From: Crocodylus rhombifer
Taxonomy: Eukaryota; Chordata; Crocodylia; Crocodylidae
Length of the DNA: 64,000 bases
Direction of reading: 5' to 3'
NCBI GenBank assembly: GCA_038503035.1
Contig: JAVSML010024359.1
Span: forward strand, 923,447 to 987,446
Part shown: one piece after another, positions 45,001 through 56,183 of the stretch
Layout: every line of letters begins with the position of its first letter
Position numbering within the stretch: the first letter of the stretch is position 1
Translations under genes and position numbers: made by a program
Notes under the pieces: model-generated
Told to the model about the DNA's origin: nothing
The model's database searches: none
Seen by the model: only the letters and a program-made list of their open reading frames with translations

Positions 45001-47284
45001 TGCTCTGATTTTGTACTTTGTTTTAACAAGGTCCACCTTCACTGCTCCTTCACCATACAACAAGCTGCAAAGGTCAGTGAGTTTCTGAACCAACATAACT
45101 TATTTCTATTAGTTAACTCAGCCTTGATTCTTTTGACTTGATTTGTGAGAACTCATAATTGAACAGCATGAGAAGTAGATAGCGCTGATTCTGGAGCAAA
45201 ACGTTAAAAATAGCACTGGGTATTTGTCCCATTAAGTATAGATAAAAAATAGATTATTTTCCTTAAAATATTATTTCCTACCAAAACTGAATCGTTCCAG
45301 TTTATGTGGGGGAATAAAACAAAATAAACAGATGTGCAGAAATACAGTTGGTAAGCATTAACCTTAGGAACCCTTGAGACCTCAGTAAGAATTAATAGCG
45401 AGACTTCTTAACTCAGAGGCCTCAGAATTGGGTCCTTTTCCTTTTTCACAAGCTCCATATTTTGTTTTAAGGCAAGAAGGTCACTGTTGTCTCTGAAGGG
45501 TAAATGCCTATGTTTGGAAATTCTCTTTTATGTAGTCATCTTTTTGAGCCTTATCTGTAAAAGAAAATTTGGAATCAAGGGCAGAATAGGTAGGTCACTT
45601 ACTACTATATCAGTCGCTGCCAATGACTTGTTTTATATTTGATCCTTCAACCCTGAACTGCCTAGGAGTTTTGCTGTTGACTTCAGTGGGAACTGTATCA
45701 GGGTTCGTGTGACCTTGAGGAAATCACTTCCACTAGTTCTTATCCTTCCAGTCATGACCCTGTGGAACTCCTGTTGAATCAAAGGCTTTCTAGAACAGGT
45801 CATAGCCTCTCCATGTCCCCTTAGGTACCGAGGAAGGTACTAAGCATATTTTTAAAGTTAAGCATGTAAAGTCATGTGGGCTTCATCTGTGCTTAAAGGC
45901 AGATGTGCACTTACCCTTGTTTCTCATTGTTAATTAATGGGTATTATTGTTTATGCACAGCAATGGTATGAGGACTGATTAGTGAATACAGAGCTGATCA
46001 ACTTCTGGACAGTGAATGGAGGGCTGCCCCCAGCCTCCTGCCCACTATGTGGTCAGCTCAAACTCCTACCCCTGCACAGACTGAAGGCTCCCCAGTCCCC
46101 AACCAACCACCCTGCCCCACCCCAGGGGCAGGATCAGGAAAGAAGTTGGAGGAGGTGAGAGATTCTGGAAACCTTGGCAGCAGCAGCAGCAGTGGTGAAA
46201 GAAGTGGTGCCTGAGCCAGAGCTTGCAGGCTAGGTTTAAACCCATTGAGAGCTGTATGAAGCCTGTAGGCTTCCAGTTGGACAACCCTGAGTTAATGTAT
46301 GCTGAGCACTTTGAAGACAAAATCTTTTCTATAAACACCACCTGTTCTTTCTGTCTAAAATACTGTTGTACACAATTGTCAATTTTATAAGAACTAGAGG
46401 GAATTTTTTTGACTGAACAGTTTTCCATCAGAAAACATAGTTTAATTGAAGTCAGAGTATTTCATGGAAACATTTTGATTGTCAGCTTTTACTTAGGTAA
46501 AATGCTTCCTTAATTTCTCATTTTGTTTTATTTCATGTTGATTTACATTATATGATTTTAATATTATATAATATAGATTATATCCCATTATAATATTTCA
46601 AAATGATCAAAATAATTGGTGAATTTCCCAATTACAGGGTTTTGTTCCGATTCAGAATAAAAATAAGAAACCTTACTATTTCCTATGGAATGGGAATTTC
46701 ACTTTCTGATCAGCTCTATGTAGTAATTCTTTCTTGCAAACAGTACATTGTTTCATTAACAGTTTACGCTCCCTTCCCATTGTACCTCCAATTTATACTG
46801 GCTGAAAATTTGACTTTGGATTCTTAATCTTATTCTTTGAATCAGAGAAGACACCTTTTCCCTCTCTTTGATATTACATTGAACACTTTAATTTAGATTT
46901 TAGTGTATTTGCAGTAGATGCACCATAGCAGGGCAGTGTTCAAGTTGAAAACATTAAAGAGAAATTGCCCCGGTAAAAAACCCTAGTACAACTGTAGCTA
47001 AAGTATTGGCTCAAAACAATGCTGTTATGCTACTTAGAGTGTTGTAGATATGACCCAGTTCAACCCTTCATTATAGCTGGTATCAGTGAGGACCACTGAG
47101 TGCCAGGGAAAATTCATGCCAAGGAATATCAGACTCTTTACACCAGTGCTTTTTCTAACATGTTCCACAAACTCTCTAATGGTCAATCCACCACAGGAAC
47201 TTCATCAGCATAGGGTGCACCAGAGATGAGCAGAAACAGCATGCTCCTTGTGTAATATACTCTGTAAACTAAATGAAATGCACT
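42039..47284 (+). other. MYO3B: MYO3B intron, mostly unclassified
   Basis: AT-rich. Short amniote repeat motifs appear at 43085-43165 (gagtgaaattctggcctatc) and 45675-45735 (gttgacttcagtgggaac then gtgtgaccttgaggaaatca, MIR-like). A GC-rich patch at 46010-46215 includes a (gca)n run. No exon. Confidence 0.35.
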
Positions 47285-47430
47285 GTAATGTGAATGTGCA
47301 ACAGCAGGGGAAGCAACCTTGGTGACTGGATTTGGAATACAACTCCCAGGAGTCCCTGGGTGGAGCAGTCTTGCAGAACTGTACTGACTGCATATAGACT
47401 GCAACTCCAGAGATACTGGGGATGGGGTGA
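47285..47430. repeat. Dispersed repeat, copy 1 (related to 52385-52470)
   Basis: Shares gtgcaacagcaggggaagca, gcagaactgtactgactgca and gactgcaactcc with variants at 52385-52470 (gtacaacaggggaagcagt, cacagaactgtgctgacta, gactgcaactcccag). Family unknown. Confidence 0.5.
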
Positions 47431-47912
47431 CAAAAAGGAGAGAAAGCAGGATGCAGCAGCAGTTTGTTGTGGAGTCTCAAAGGGAAAAAATTAACTGTGG
47501 GGTTTCCTGATTCACTGTACTTACTTCCAAGCAACTTCTAACACTAATTGCCCAATGCCCATTAAAATGCCAGAAACAAGTGGCATAACCCAGAGCTGAA
47601 CTGAACTTAAATCCTGTCACCTATAATTCTGCAGTAGATTTTAAATCAGTGAGAACAACTAGACACAAGGGTAAATAGATCAAAAATACTGTGGCATGAT
47701 CCTTATAATTACCCTCTTACTGTACATAGCAAATAAAAGCTTACTGCTACAGTCACTCCATATGTAGAGCTCTCACTGACTTCAAAGGGAGCTATATGTA
47801 TGGAGCAGATGCAACAGCAAGTACTAAGTAATCACATTATAAATTAAATTGAATAGGAGGGGCGTATGCCCTGGTAGTGCAAACCAGGAGCTGGAAATCA
47901 CTCAGCCATTTA

Positions 47913-48854
47913 CCTAGTATTATTTTGGCCTATTTGGTTAATCACCATATGCCTCATAGTTTCATAGTTGGTAGGGTTGGAAGGGACCTGAGCAGATCAT
48001 CAAGTCTGACCCCCTGCCATGGCAGGAAAGAGTATTGGGGTCAAATGACCCCAGCAAGGTGTTCATCTAGCCTCCTCTTAAAGATCCCCAAGGTAGGAGC
48101 CAGCACCACTTCACTTGGAAGTTGGTTCCAGATCCTAGCCACCCTGACAGTGAAGTAGCACCTCCTGATGTCTAGTCTGAATCTACCTTCTGCCAGCTTG
48201 TGACCATTATTTCTAGTCACTCCTGGTAGTGGTCGGGGGAACAGGTACTCCCCCAATGCCTGCTGGTCCCCCCGACTAGTTTGTAACAGGCCATTAGATC
48301 CCCCCTCAGCCTTCTCTTCTGGAGGCTGAACAGATTCAAGTCCCTTAGCCTCTCCTCGTAGGGCCTGCCCTGCTGCCCCCTGATCATGTGAGTGGCCCTC
48401 CTCTGGACCCTCTCCATGTTGTCCACATCCCTCCTAAAGTGCAGCGCCCAGAACTGGACGCAGTACTCCAACTGTGGCCTGACCAGTGTCGCATAGAGGG
48501 GAAGGATCACTTCCTTGGACCTGCTTGAGATGCATCTGTGGATGCATGACAAGGTGTGGTTGGCCTTCCTGACTGCGTCCCCACACTGCCGGCCCATGTT
48601 CATCATCAATAATGACTCCAAGATTCTTTTCTGCCTCTGCACTGAAGAGAAGGGAGTTCCCCAACCTGTAGGTATGGTGCTGGTTCTTCCTCCCCAGGTG
48701 CAGCACCTTGCATTTGTCAGTGTTGAAACCCATCCTGTTCTCATCTGCCCACCCCCGTAACCTGGCTAGGTCCGATGCAGCCTATTCCTCCCTTCTAGCG
48801 TGCCCACTTCCTAGTATTATTTTGGCCTATTTGGTTAATTACCATATGCCTCAT
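47913..48854. repeat. 45-bp direct repeat flanking a CR1 element
   Basis: 47913-47957 and 48810-48854 are the same 45 bp (starting cctagtattattttggcc) with one mismatch. Both copies are followed immediately by a CR1 3' end. Confidence 0.85.
47958..48809 (-). mobile_element. CR1 LINE 3' fragment, minus strand
   Basis: Minus-strand 3' end at 47958. The coding part covers the RT C-terminus (HLGRKNQHHTYRLGNSLLFS, QLEYCVQFWALHFRRDVDNM, ARIWNQLPSEVVLAPTLGIF) in two frames (48041-48256 and 48217-48744), with a frameshift near 48230. It is truncated just downstream of the catalytic DD motif at 48800. Same subfamily as 1791-3590. Confidence 0.88.
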
Positions 48855-48923
48855 CGTTTCAAAGTTGGTAGGGTCAGAAGGGACCTGAGCAGATCAAGTC
48901 CAACCCCCTGCCATGGCAAGAAA
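48855..48923 (-). mobile_element. Short CR1 3'-end fragment
   Basis: gttggtagggtcagaaggga then cctgagcagatcaagtcc and ccccctgccatggcaag is the CR1 3' end, about 70 bp, lacking the rest. It lies after the second copy of the 45-bp repeat. Confidence 0.75.
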
Positions 48924-49695
48924 ATGCCTCAATTTATGCTAGTGATTTGATAACACTTCTTGACATAGTGTTTTGAAACTTCATGTTTGAGGACAGCTTT
49001 GAGATCTTTAGATGCAAGTTAATAGGGAAATTGAAAATATTATTCTTAGAAGTATGATTCAAATTAGTGAAAGACCTGATAGAATGCAAATGATAGCTAA
49101 AATCACATCTTTCTCAAAAAAAATTGATTTATAATTTTTATAGTTTCTTTAATCAAAATTGCAAGGAATTCAAATTCTTTTCTTACATAATAAGTAAAAG
49201 CAGATATTAGATACATAAAATCACAAAATAGAGCCAAGTAATTAGATAGTAAGCTATTAATTATGGTAAATCTAATTTATAAATATATTTAGATTTTTTA
49301 AAAATGCTGAAAAAGTAATCTATGTATATGGTTTAGGTATCCTTGACAAATGTAAAGCACAGGAAAGAGAGTACCCTGGGTGCAGCAGTCCAATTCAGAA
49401 GAACCTACAGCCTCTACTTGAGGCAGCTTCAAAGCTCAGGTTACGGTGGGCCAAAGCTGGGGTGAGATTAAAGTTGTGAGGCCTTCACAGAAAATTCTCT
49501 GCTACCTCTTCCTTTTTTACATTAGTGATACTTCAGCTCTTGGATGTCTGCTGATCTCAACTGTAGTGCCACGGCACAGTAAAAAGGGCATTTTTTGAGG
49601 GGGAGCCAATGAGTGTCTCATCGGTGGTAACAGCTCTATTTAACAAGTGGGCTGCTACGTTGTCTACCAGCTGCAGTTCCCCTGTGGTTTTTTTG
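48924..49695 (+). other. MYO3B: MYO3B intron, unclassified
   Basis: AT-rich to about 49330, then mixed sequence with no recognised feature, running to the T-rich target of the next hAT element. Confidence 0.35.
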
Positions 49696-50429
49696 TAGGG
49701 CTGTGCGAAACAGCACCATTTCATTTCAACTTCTGTTTCAACAAGACAGTGTTTCATTTCAAGTTTCATTTTGTTTCAATACCATGTTTCTGTTTAATTT
49801 TTCAAAACTGTATTCCTGTTTTGACACTGTTTCAATGTTTTGCCCGTGGGCTATAATGGGGAAGCACAAAACTGCCTATAACTTTATCTTTTCTTGCCTG
49901 ATTCAGATGAAACTTGCCATGATGGTAGTCCCTTATGAGGCCATGAAGCCTATCAAGGAGATAGGTGCAGGGGTTTCTGGGAAACTGTACCTCAAGCTGC
50001 TGACAAGCAAAAGTCGTAACTTATGTAACTGTGTGTGTATTAAGTGGCACCCTCACTGGCGCTGGGGCCTCTACACAACACAGTGGTGTGCCCCAATGAG
50101 GTCTCCTCCTCGCCTATAGCCTCAGTTTGGTCCACCACTTTAAATGACAACAGGTAATAACTTAGTAAGCAGCACAGTAGCACCAGCAGCGTCTCAGGCT
50201 GCCAAACAGTCAATATCAGAGCAATTCTTCCCCCTCCCTCTCTTTACTTTCTGTTTCCCAACAGGCAAGCCCAACTTTAGCTTTGAAAGTCGAAACGTTT
50301 CAGCTGCCCTCATTTCATTTTGAGGCTGTTTCGAAACCCTTTGTGTCATTTCGATTTTGCTGTTTCAAGCTCAAAACAAGTCAAAACAGCATTGAAACAA
50401 AATAGCCGGCAAAATTTTGCTCAGCCTTA
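49696..50429. mobile_element. Non-autonomous hAT element
   Basis: Termini tagggctgtgcgaaacagca and (reverse complement of the right end) taaggctgagcaaaatttt. The flanking 8-mers tttttttg and atttttag agree at six positions. The subterminal sequence (gggctataatggggaagcac, atgaagcctatcaaggagat, aactgtacctcaag) matches 28150-28320, so it is the same subfamily as the middle layer of the nest. No transposase. Confidence 0.75.
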
Positions 50430-50747
50430 ATTTTTAGGTATAGCTCGATGCAAAGCACGTTGTAGCATCTTTCAGTGTCTTGACATGAGAGTTGCAAAAG
50501 TCAGTATCCAGAAGGAATGGCCTCCTGGCTGTACATAAATGATAAAAGCTGAGCTACTTTATCTTGGGTATTTGCTAGCAATCTAACTAGATGTATGGGG
50601 ATGCATACCTGACTAACAGGCAGTGGACACCCCTTTCAGTTAGGGGGATAAATACTATTCTCACCGTATCTTTAGGTTGCTTCACTCAACCAACCTCCAT
50701 GACCTCAAGTTTTGTCTGGACAGAGCTCCAACCAATGGATTCTTGGG

Positions 50748-50787
50748 CATGTTTGCTATGAACTCAGCTGAGTACATAGCAAACATG
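50748..50787. repeat. 40-bp near-perfect palindrome
   Basis: The arms catgtttgctatg and catagcaaacatg enclose a centre actcagctgagt that is itself palindromic. Only one mismatched pair occurs over the 40 bp. Confidence 0.85.
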
Positions 50788-52754
50788 TTAATTTCATAGT
50801 TAATTTAGGTGTTTTGGGGTAACTTATTTTAATACTTGAGTTTTAAAATACTCTTAAAAGTCAATAGTGACTTGGTTGCTCATGGTGTCATGGCCAGTAT
50901 TAGTGGTCAGCTATCAAGGTTGAAAAGAAAGACCTTCTTTCCTGGAATAATGAGTTTGTAAATTTTTGAACAATGGGCTGCTTAACCTCCATTGTAACCC
51001 AGACTTCCTGCCCTCTGATATCTCTATTCTCTTAAACCCCCAATGCCCTTAAATATAGTGTAGAAACTCACTGTTTGCTGTATAAGAGGCTGTGTGCAGT
51101 CTACCCAAGGAAGGCTTGCAGTTGCAGGCCTATAATGCCCAATTCTCATTTACACTAAAGTCCCTTTGTATCACTCCAGCAGTGTAACAGCACCTTGAAG
51201 TACATGCAAATTTATGCCACTTGGAGACTCGTTTATGTTAGCAGAGGCTTTATTGCAAATGAAAGTCAAGGCCTTGACTCTCATGGTCTTGTGGTTCTCA
51301 AGGTCTCATGGTTACTATATTCTCTGTTTTGTACTACAAATTTAGCTTAGAAAATTGTTGGGTCTTGACTACTTCTAGGGATTTCAACAGAATTGCTAAC
51401 TTGTCTTGGTTATAAAGTAAAAAAAAAAAGTCATTTCCAGTATAGTACTTGACACTGCAGCATATGGTATTATGAGTGTGTGTGTGCGCTACTCTACATA
51501 TAGTATTTATATAAATGTTATATTCTTGTTTAAGAAGTATAATACATGTGAAAATTGGATTCTTAGCTCTTTTACTATATGAGATTAGCTTAAATGACTT
51601 CAGTGACTCCAAAGAAAAGAGTTTGATAGTCACTGACCAGATTCAAATTAGTGCCTGATAAAAAATAGTATGCATTCAGTTATAGTCTAACTAAGAGACC
51701 CTTAGCTTACAGTGGTAGAAGATGAAAATGCATTATGGAGATAAGCAGCCCAACCTCCTTAGGCTAGATAAAATGAACAGAAAGAAAAGGCAGAAAGGGA
51801 TCTGTGCATGTCAAAGATACAGTCTAATTCTGTACCTCTTTAGCGTGCAAGTGCTTAGCTGTGATTAGAAGTAGTGTCAATGAAATATGAATACATTGTA
51901 TGATTCCTGACCATGTTATACTACTTCTACATGTTATTTCTGTATCTACGCAAGAAGCATGAATGAAATTAATAAGAGGATAAGGGAAGAATTTATGCTA
52001 TGTCCTCTATGTTGCAGTTGCACACTTCAGTAATATTCCTGGTACAGACTGTACAGTAGGGTGACATTATCATTAAGAACTCTCTCTCTGAGTCAATTTC
52101 ACTTTACAAAGTAAATGTTAGACCAAAGCTACAATGTTATTCTTGCCTGATTTTTTCAGTAAATCTAATGTTGATTGAGATTCATTTAGAATTTGTTTCT
52201 GATAGCACCTTTCATCTGGGGATAGTAAAGCATTTAAAAACCTTAAATATTATAACTAGGCTAGGCAGAATTTTTATCAGTAAATGATAAATGATTTCAC
52301 CTCATATTCAAATCAGTGAAAAAATGTTTCCATTGTTAATCAGAATTTATAGAAAGGGGACATAAGAAAAATGATGGCTGATGGAGTGTGGTACAACAGG
52401 GGAAGCAGTCCCACAGAACTGTGCTGACTATAATTTGGACTGCAACTCCCAGATAGCCCAGGGGACAAGGACCAAAGGAAGAAGAAGTGACAAAGTGGAT
52501 GGAGGAGCTACTGGCCAGTGGAGCCCAGACTGATGGCGCCTCTGCCGCTCAGCTGGCAGCAGTCCTGTAGTTGTTAGGTTTGTTGTGTGGGGCAGTAAAA
52601 CTTCACTATAGTAATACTATGCTGCCATTAATACATTGTCTGCCCACCATACTCCTAATTTCATGCAATCCTGAAAATTTAAATCAATAAGAATGAAATA
52701 ATGTTTACAAATAAACATCAATATTACCTGTTGAAATTATTACAAAATAAAAAT
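50788..52754 (+). other. MYO3B: MYO3B intron, with a dispersed-repeat copy at 52385-52470
   Basis: AT-rich, with a short (TG)n run at 51474-51485. The segment 52385-52470 is the second copy of the dispersed repeat at 47285-47430. No exon recognised. Confidence 0.4.
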
Positions 52755-54087
52755 TGAAAAGTTTATTAAGGAGGCCATCCTTGAGGGACTGGCCCAGGCT
52801 AACATTCTAAGGGATAGCCAGCATGGGTTTGTTGCAGGTAGGTCTTGTTTGACCAATCTCATTTCCTTCTATGACCAGGTGACCTATAACCTGGACAAGG
52901 GAGAAGAGATTGATGTCATATATCTTGACTTCAAAAAAGCTTTTGATCTGGTATCCCATGATCACCTCTTGGCCAAACTGCCCAGTTGTGGCTTTGGCTC
53001 CACCACGATCCGCTGGCTGGGAAATTGGCTTCGTGGTCGGACCCAGAGGGTTGTGATTGGTGGCAGTCACTCATCATGGTGCCCTGTGACCAGTGGGGTC
53101 CCTCAAGGCTCTGTCCTGGGACCCATACTGTTCAACATATTCATTAACGATGTGGACATTGGAGTCAGGAGTGGACTGGCCAAGTTCGCCGATGACACCA
53201 AACTTTGGGGCAAAGCATCCACGCCAGAAGATAGGCGGGTGATCCAGGCTGACCTGGACAAGCTCAGCAAATGGGCAGACAAGAACCTCATGGTGTTTAA
53301 CACCGAAAAATGCAAGGTTCTCCACCTTGGGAGGAAAAACCTGCAGCACCCTTACAGGCTCGGCAGTGCTACATTGGTTAGCACTACAGAAGAAAAAGAC
53401 TTGGGGGTCATCATTGACCACAAGATGAACATGAGCCTCCAATGCGATGCTGCGGCTAGTAAAGCGACCAAAATGCTGGCGTGCATCCATAGATGCTTCT
53501 CAAGCAAATCCCCGGATGTCATTCTCCCCTTGTACTCGGCCTTGGTGGGGCCGCAGCTGGAGTACTGCGTCCAGTTTTGGGCTCCACAATTCAAAAAGGA
53601 TGTGGAGAAGCTTGAGAGAGTCCAGAGGAGAGCCACGCGCATGATCAGAGGTCAGGAAAACAGATCTTACGATGACAGGCTGAGAGCCATGGGACTCTTT
53701 AGCCTGGAAAAGCGCAGGCTCAGGGGTGATCTGATGGCCACCTATAAGTTTATCAGGGGTGACCACCAGGATCTGGGGGAACATCTGTTCACCAGAGCGC
53801 CCCATGGGATGACGAGGTCAAACGGTCACAAACTCCTGCAAGACCGTTTCAGGCTGGACATAAGGAAGAATTTCTTTACTGTCCGAGCCCCCAAGGTCTG
53901 GAACAGTCTGCCAGCGGAGGTGGTTCAAGCGCCTACATTGAACACCTTCAAGAGTAAATTGGATGCTTATCTTGCTGGGATCCTATGACCCCAGCTGACT
54001 TCCTGCCCTTTGGGCAGGGGGCTGGACTCGATGATCTTCCGAGGTCCCTTCCAGCCCTAATGTCTATGAAATCTATGAAAGTCTATG
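52755..54087 (+). mobile_element. CR1 LINE of a second subfamily, 5'-truncated
   Basis: Plus-strand element from about KFIKEAILEGLAQANILRDS to a 3' end reading gaggtcccttccagccctaa followed by repeated tctatgaaa units. Sequence and tail differ from the other three CR1 copies (gaaactat-type tails), so a separate subfamily. The 5' boundary near 52755 is approximate. No target duplication recognised. Confidence 0.88.
52849..53988 (+). CDS. CR1 ORF2 fragment: reverse transcriptase with intact FADD
   Basis: 379 uninterrupted codons. The frame is open further upstream to about 52760, so the listed start is not a true initiator (a TTG). Visible in order: [75 protein letters not shown] with the canonical catalytic F-A-D-D, LEYCVQFWAPQFKKDVEKLE, and a C-terminal RAPKVWNSLPAEVVQAPTLN. 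The endonuclease and the 5' RT motifs are missing. No frame damage suggests relative youth. LINE sequence, not a host gene. Confidence 0.85.
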   Translation: MTNLISFYDQVTYNLDKGEEIDVIYLDFKKAFDLVSHDHLLAKLPSCGFGSTTIRWLGNWLRGRTQRVVIGGSHSSWCPVTSGVPQGSVLGPILFNIFINDVDIGVRSGLAKFADDTKLWGKASTPEDRRVIQADLDKLSKWADKNLMVFNTEKCKVLHLGRKNLQHPYRLGSATLVSTTEEKDLGVIIDHKMNMSLQCDAAASKATKMLACIHRCFSSKSPDVILPLYSALVGPQLEYCVQFWAPQFKKDVEKLERVQRRATRMIRGQENRSYDDRLRAMGLFSLEKRRLRGDLMATYKFIRGDHQDLGEHLFTRAPHGMTRSNGHKLLQDRFRLDIRKNFFTVRAPKVWNSLPAEVVQAPTLNTFKSKLDAYLAGIL

Positions 54088-54134
54088 AAATCTATTAATT
54101 TTGCCAAGCCTAGTTACAACCCACTGAAGTGTTA

Positions 54135-54245
54135 TGCTACCCATAATACAGGTGAGAAAACTGGTCATCAAGCAAATAAGCAATTCATCTTGGGTCACAT
54201 GAATCAGTGGCAGAGATGGGATTAGCACCCAGCACTGAATGTGTA
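54135..54245. repeat. MIR-like ancient SINE fragment
   Basis: gtgagaaaactggtcatcaag, gcaattcatcttgggtcaca and cagtggcagagatgggatta follow the MIR pattern of 'gaggaaactgag...cttgcccaaggtcacacagc...agtggcagagccgggatt'. Confidence 0.6.
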
Positions 54246-54359
54246 GATTATAAACACCCATGGTCTGGGTGCAGGAGCAACAACCACGGCTACAGGAGTG
54301 CCTGTACCCCAGCTCACAGCCTTTTCCCACTGGGGCAGGTAGACTATGCCATGGTCTAC

Positions 54360-54852
54360 CTGGGGACTTTTTTAAAGTCCCTGAATCATGTTAGAATATT
54401 TCCCTTACCTGTTCTCAGCACCCCTGCCCTCTCTTTACCACTGTTGCTGCTGTCCTAACCACTCCTGCTTTGCTCCAGTCAGGATTGCTGGGAGTGACTG
54501 TGCAGGGAGCTGGCCTGGACTAAAGACAGTGGCAGTGGCAGGTAGGTTAACCCTCTGTATGCCTGCTCCAGCCTGGCAGAGAACACCTTGAGGGGACTGG
54601 TCATGGAGGGGGAACTTGCCTGATGCCACCATTGCTGCTGTCTCTGGTGGAACCTGGCTTCCCAAACCACCCAGATGGAGCAGGGCAGGAGCAACTCTGG
54701 AGTTATCCCTGTCCCTTGGTCAGTCATGTACAGCAGCAGTAGTGTGTCCTGGTAGGGGAAGGGAGTTGCCACTGAGCATGGAGAGAAAGGGAAAGGATGC
54801 CAAGGTCAAGGGAATTCTTCTCTGCTTTTGGGACTTAAAAAAAAGTACCCAG
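54360..54852. mobile_element. Putative MITE with 22-bp inverted termini
   Basis: The left end ctggggacttttttaaagtc and the reverse complement of the right end (ctgggtacttttttttaagt) match with few changes. The interior is GC-rich with no coding evidence. The flanking 8-mers tggtctac and ctgctttc do not clearly match, so boundaries are provisional. Confidence 0.5.
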
Positions 54853-56178
54853 CTGCTTTCACAGTAATTTTAATTACTAAAATTAGGGTATGACCATGCT
54901 ACCACACCTCCTGTGGATATGCCCCTATAAACACCTAGTGAATGTTATTAAAATTGTTTTTCAATACCTTATCTTCTTAGTTGTTAGATGGAGGGAGGAC
55001 ACTTTGACAAAACCATCTTTTTTACCTAGTTGAAATGAGGCAGCAGAAAAAGAGAGTGCAGTTGCAAGAAAGCCTGTACTTGTTAGATTTCCAGCACAGA
55101 AAAAAGGGATTTTGATAAGCATCTGTATGCTAAGTGAGACAGTAGTTTTATATAGTTTTGCACTATTTAGTGCCTTCTGAGGAACTTAATGAATGAAGCC
55201 TCCCAAAACACCAGTGGCATTATTAGCTATCATACAGATAGGAAAACTAAGGTGTAGAGAAGTTAAGTGACTCCCTCAAGGTCACAACAAATCCATATCA
55301 GAGTCCTTAGGCCCTGAAAACTCAAGCACATGCTGAACATGATTCATATGAGCAGTTCCACTGAATTGAAAAGGGCATGCATACCACTAAAGTTAAGCAT
55401 GTTTATAGGACTGGGTCTGTATTTTAACCACTCAACTTTGCTCTTTCGTATTATTTCAATATGGGGTCAAATAGCCTTGCTGGTAGTTCAGGAAAATTCT
55501 AATATCTTATCATTTTATTTTACCAGTGTTACGGTTTTGATTTAACATAGGTAGTACTTCATTTAAATGTATCTACACCTGCAGGTCCTGTATGTTTCTT
55601 ATAGGGTGTTATGCTATATATGGGAAACTGGGCTATATAAAGAAACAGTGTTGTCTTGTAACCTTTAATCCTTTCCAGGAACACAGCAGTTTTAACTAGC
55701 CATGATGTTATCTAGAAACATTTGTTCTTCAAATATTGATGGTCTTCACAAAGTGAAATAAAATGTAATTATTTTTGTGTGTAAAGCAATAAATGGCCAT
55801 GTAAATGAAAATAAAATGCAGAGACCACAGTACCCAGTATTTACTGAGTAGGGGAACAAACATCACGCTAACTCTTGTGAAACATTTTTTATTATATAGA
55901 GTGATATTCAAAGAGCATTCATTCTGTTTGTTAGCTTTAGTGACTAAGAAGAGTTACTGCTAAAGAGTTATTTTCCTGAACCTGATTTTCTTGAGCTGAG
56001 CAGTTCACAAGCTTTTATCTAAAGCATTGGTTTGTGTTTGCATTTGAAAGAAACTAACAAATACTTTCCATCAATTTGACTGAAGCTGCTATTCAATAGG
56101 TAGTAATCTAACTAGGAGTGCATTTAAAACAGAATAGGAAGTCCAAATAAGAACTTACTGGAATCCTTAATGGGGAGA
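54853..56178 (+). other. MYO3B: MYO3B intron with MIR-like fragment at 55225-55320
   Basis: Within otherwise plain AT-rich intron, 55225-55320 reads agataggaaaactaaggtgt, agagaagttaagtgactccc, tcaaggtcacaacaaatcc, a well-preserved MIR segment. Nothing else recognised. Confidence 0.55.
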
Positions 56179-56183
56179 GAAGG

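Noticed and set aside
47330..47350. aatacaactcccaggagtcc, similar to the ZNF143/THAP11 promoter motif
   Set aside because: It lies inside a dispersed repeat in an intron. The match is partial and no promoter context is present.
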